Assembly: GCF_014642675.1 (NCBI RefSeq)
Contig: NZ_BMIS01000014.1
Location: 1-64,000 of the forward strand
Length of the DNA stretch: 64,000 bases
Source of the DNA: Nesterenkonia cremea
Lineage (GTDB): Bacteria; Actinomycetota; Actinomycetes; Actinomycetales; Micrococcaceae
Direction: 5' to 3'
Positions within the stretch are counted from its first letter, which is position 1; the number at the start of each line of letters is the position of its first letter. The notes beneath the pieces are model-generated. The model had not been told where the DNA came from and made no database searches. It saw only the letters and a program-made list of their open reading frames with translations. Made by a program: the position numbers and the translations under genes. Positions 63,712-64,000 of the stretch are shown piece by piece.

Positions 63712-64000
63712 TCAGTGTCCCAGCACCGCCCCCAGGAACTTCTGGGTCCGCTCGTGCTCCGGGGCGGTGAAGATCGTCTCCGGATGGCCCTCCTCCACCA
63801 CCCGGCCGCCGTCGAACATCATGACCTTATGCGACACATCCCGGGCGAATCCCATCTCATGGGTGACGATCAGCATGGTCACGTTGGTGGTGTCGGCGAC
63901 CTCTCGCAGGATGTTGAGGACATCGCCCACCACTTCCGGGTCCAGGGCTGAGGTGACCTCGTCCAGCAGCAGGATCTCCGGGTCCATGGCCAGGGCTCGG
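63712..64000 (-). CDS. amino-acid ABC transporter ATPase (partial)
   Basis: C-terminal 95 residues of an ATP-binding protein that continues beyond the window. The visible part begins before MDPEILLLDEVTSALDPEVVGDVL (Walker B and D-loop). It continues with VTHEMGFARDVSHKVMMFDGGRVVEEGHP (switch His) and ends in HERTQKFLGAVLGH. The EMGFAR motif is characteristic of GlnQ/HisP-type polar-amino-acid importers. Upstream genes are outside the window. Confidence 0.9.
   Translation of the reverse strand, partial: RALAMDPEILLLDEVTSALDPEVVGDVLNILREVADTTNVTMLIVTHEMGFARDVSHKVMMFDGGRVVEEGHPETIFTAPEHERTQKFLGAVLGH

Noticed and set aside
1..64000. CRISPR arrays, tRNA/rRNA genes, prophage or restriction-modification genes
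   Set aside because: None recognised by reading both strands. No regularly spaced repeats other than the 15-bp array, and no cloverleaf with a TTCGA T-arm was found.

Overview
The window is GC-rich DNA with dense Shine-Dalgarno-led genes, abundant ATGA/GTGA/TGATG gene overlaps, DrrA/DrrB-type and ECF41-type accessory modules, a purSQL cluster and a cysteine-less L28-L33-S14 cluster. This fits an actinobacterium of the order Micrococcales. The strongly acidic secreted proteins and lipoproteins suggest a salt- or alkali-tolerant member of the Micrococcaceae such as Nesterenkonia, but the genus is an inference. About 62 coding genes, one clear pseudogene, one transposase remnant and several dispersed palindromic repeats can be supported.

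Layout. 0-10 kb: DUF1648 membrane protein, winged-helix regulator with a degenerate receiver, thioesterase, sortase-type surface protein, aldo/keto reductase, ferritin, and a giant SARP/NB-ARC regulator facing a DHA2 exporter. 10-30 kb: an accessory region rich in small detoxification and sensing domains. It holds four VOC proteins, four DHFR/RibD-like reductases, two YCII-type proteins, a double SRPBCC protein, FMN reductase, NmrA-like epimerase and an alpha/beta hydrolase, with regulators of the ECF41, ECF42, TetR, WYL, ArsR, HxlR and AraC/GyrI classes and a DrrAB-type exporter. This region is visibly decaying. The WYL regulator has a stop codon and a frameshift beside a run of 24 G, the ECF42 sigma factor and one DHFR-like gene carry internal deletions, and an IS481-type transposase fragment is present. 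Three copies of a 50-60 bp palindrome sit in the same stretch.

30-34 kb: GntR regulator divergent from a dehydrogenase-amidase operon, then rpmB-rpmG-rpsN. 34-44 kb: a lipoprotein, HU, and a five-gene copper/cytochrome-oxidase-assembly operon (His-rich membrane protein, CopC, CopD-CtaG fusion, lipoprotein, thioredoxin-NHL protein) behind a palindromic operator, then a dicarboxylate symporter with a flavodoxin. 44-54 kb (mostly minus strand): polyol-type MFS permease, Na-efflux-like ABC pair, a DsbA-like lipoprotein coupled to a LuxR-type two-component system, and a MarR-MMPL operon. 54-64 kb: purSQL, LysE exporter, F420-reductase-like protein, a divergent quinone-reductase/TetR pair flanked by direct repeats, a glycosylase-annotated family protein, aspartokinase lysC, and a partial amino-acid ABC ATPase at the edge.

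How genes work together. Several regulator-target pairs are readable from geometry and operator-like palindromes: TetR with drrAB-type ABC, ECF41 with the NmrA epimerase, HxlR with DHFR/YCII, ArsR with SRPBCC, GntR with dehydrogenase/amidase, TetR with MDR reductase, MarR with MMPL, and histidine kinase/response regulator with the neighbouring ABC exporter or DsbA lipoprotein. No tRNA, rRNA, CRISPR or prophage was seen.
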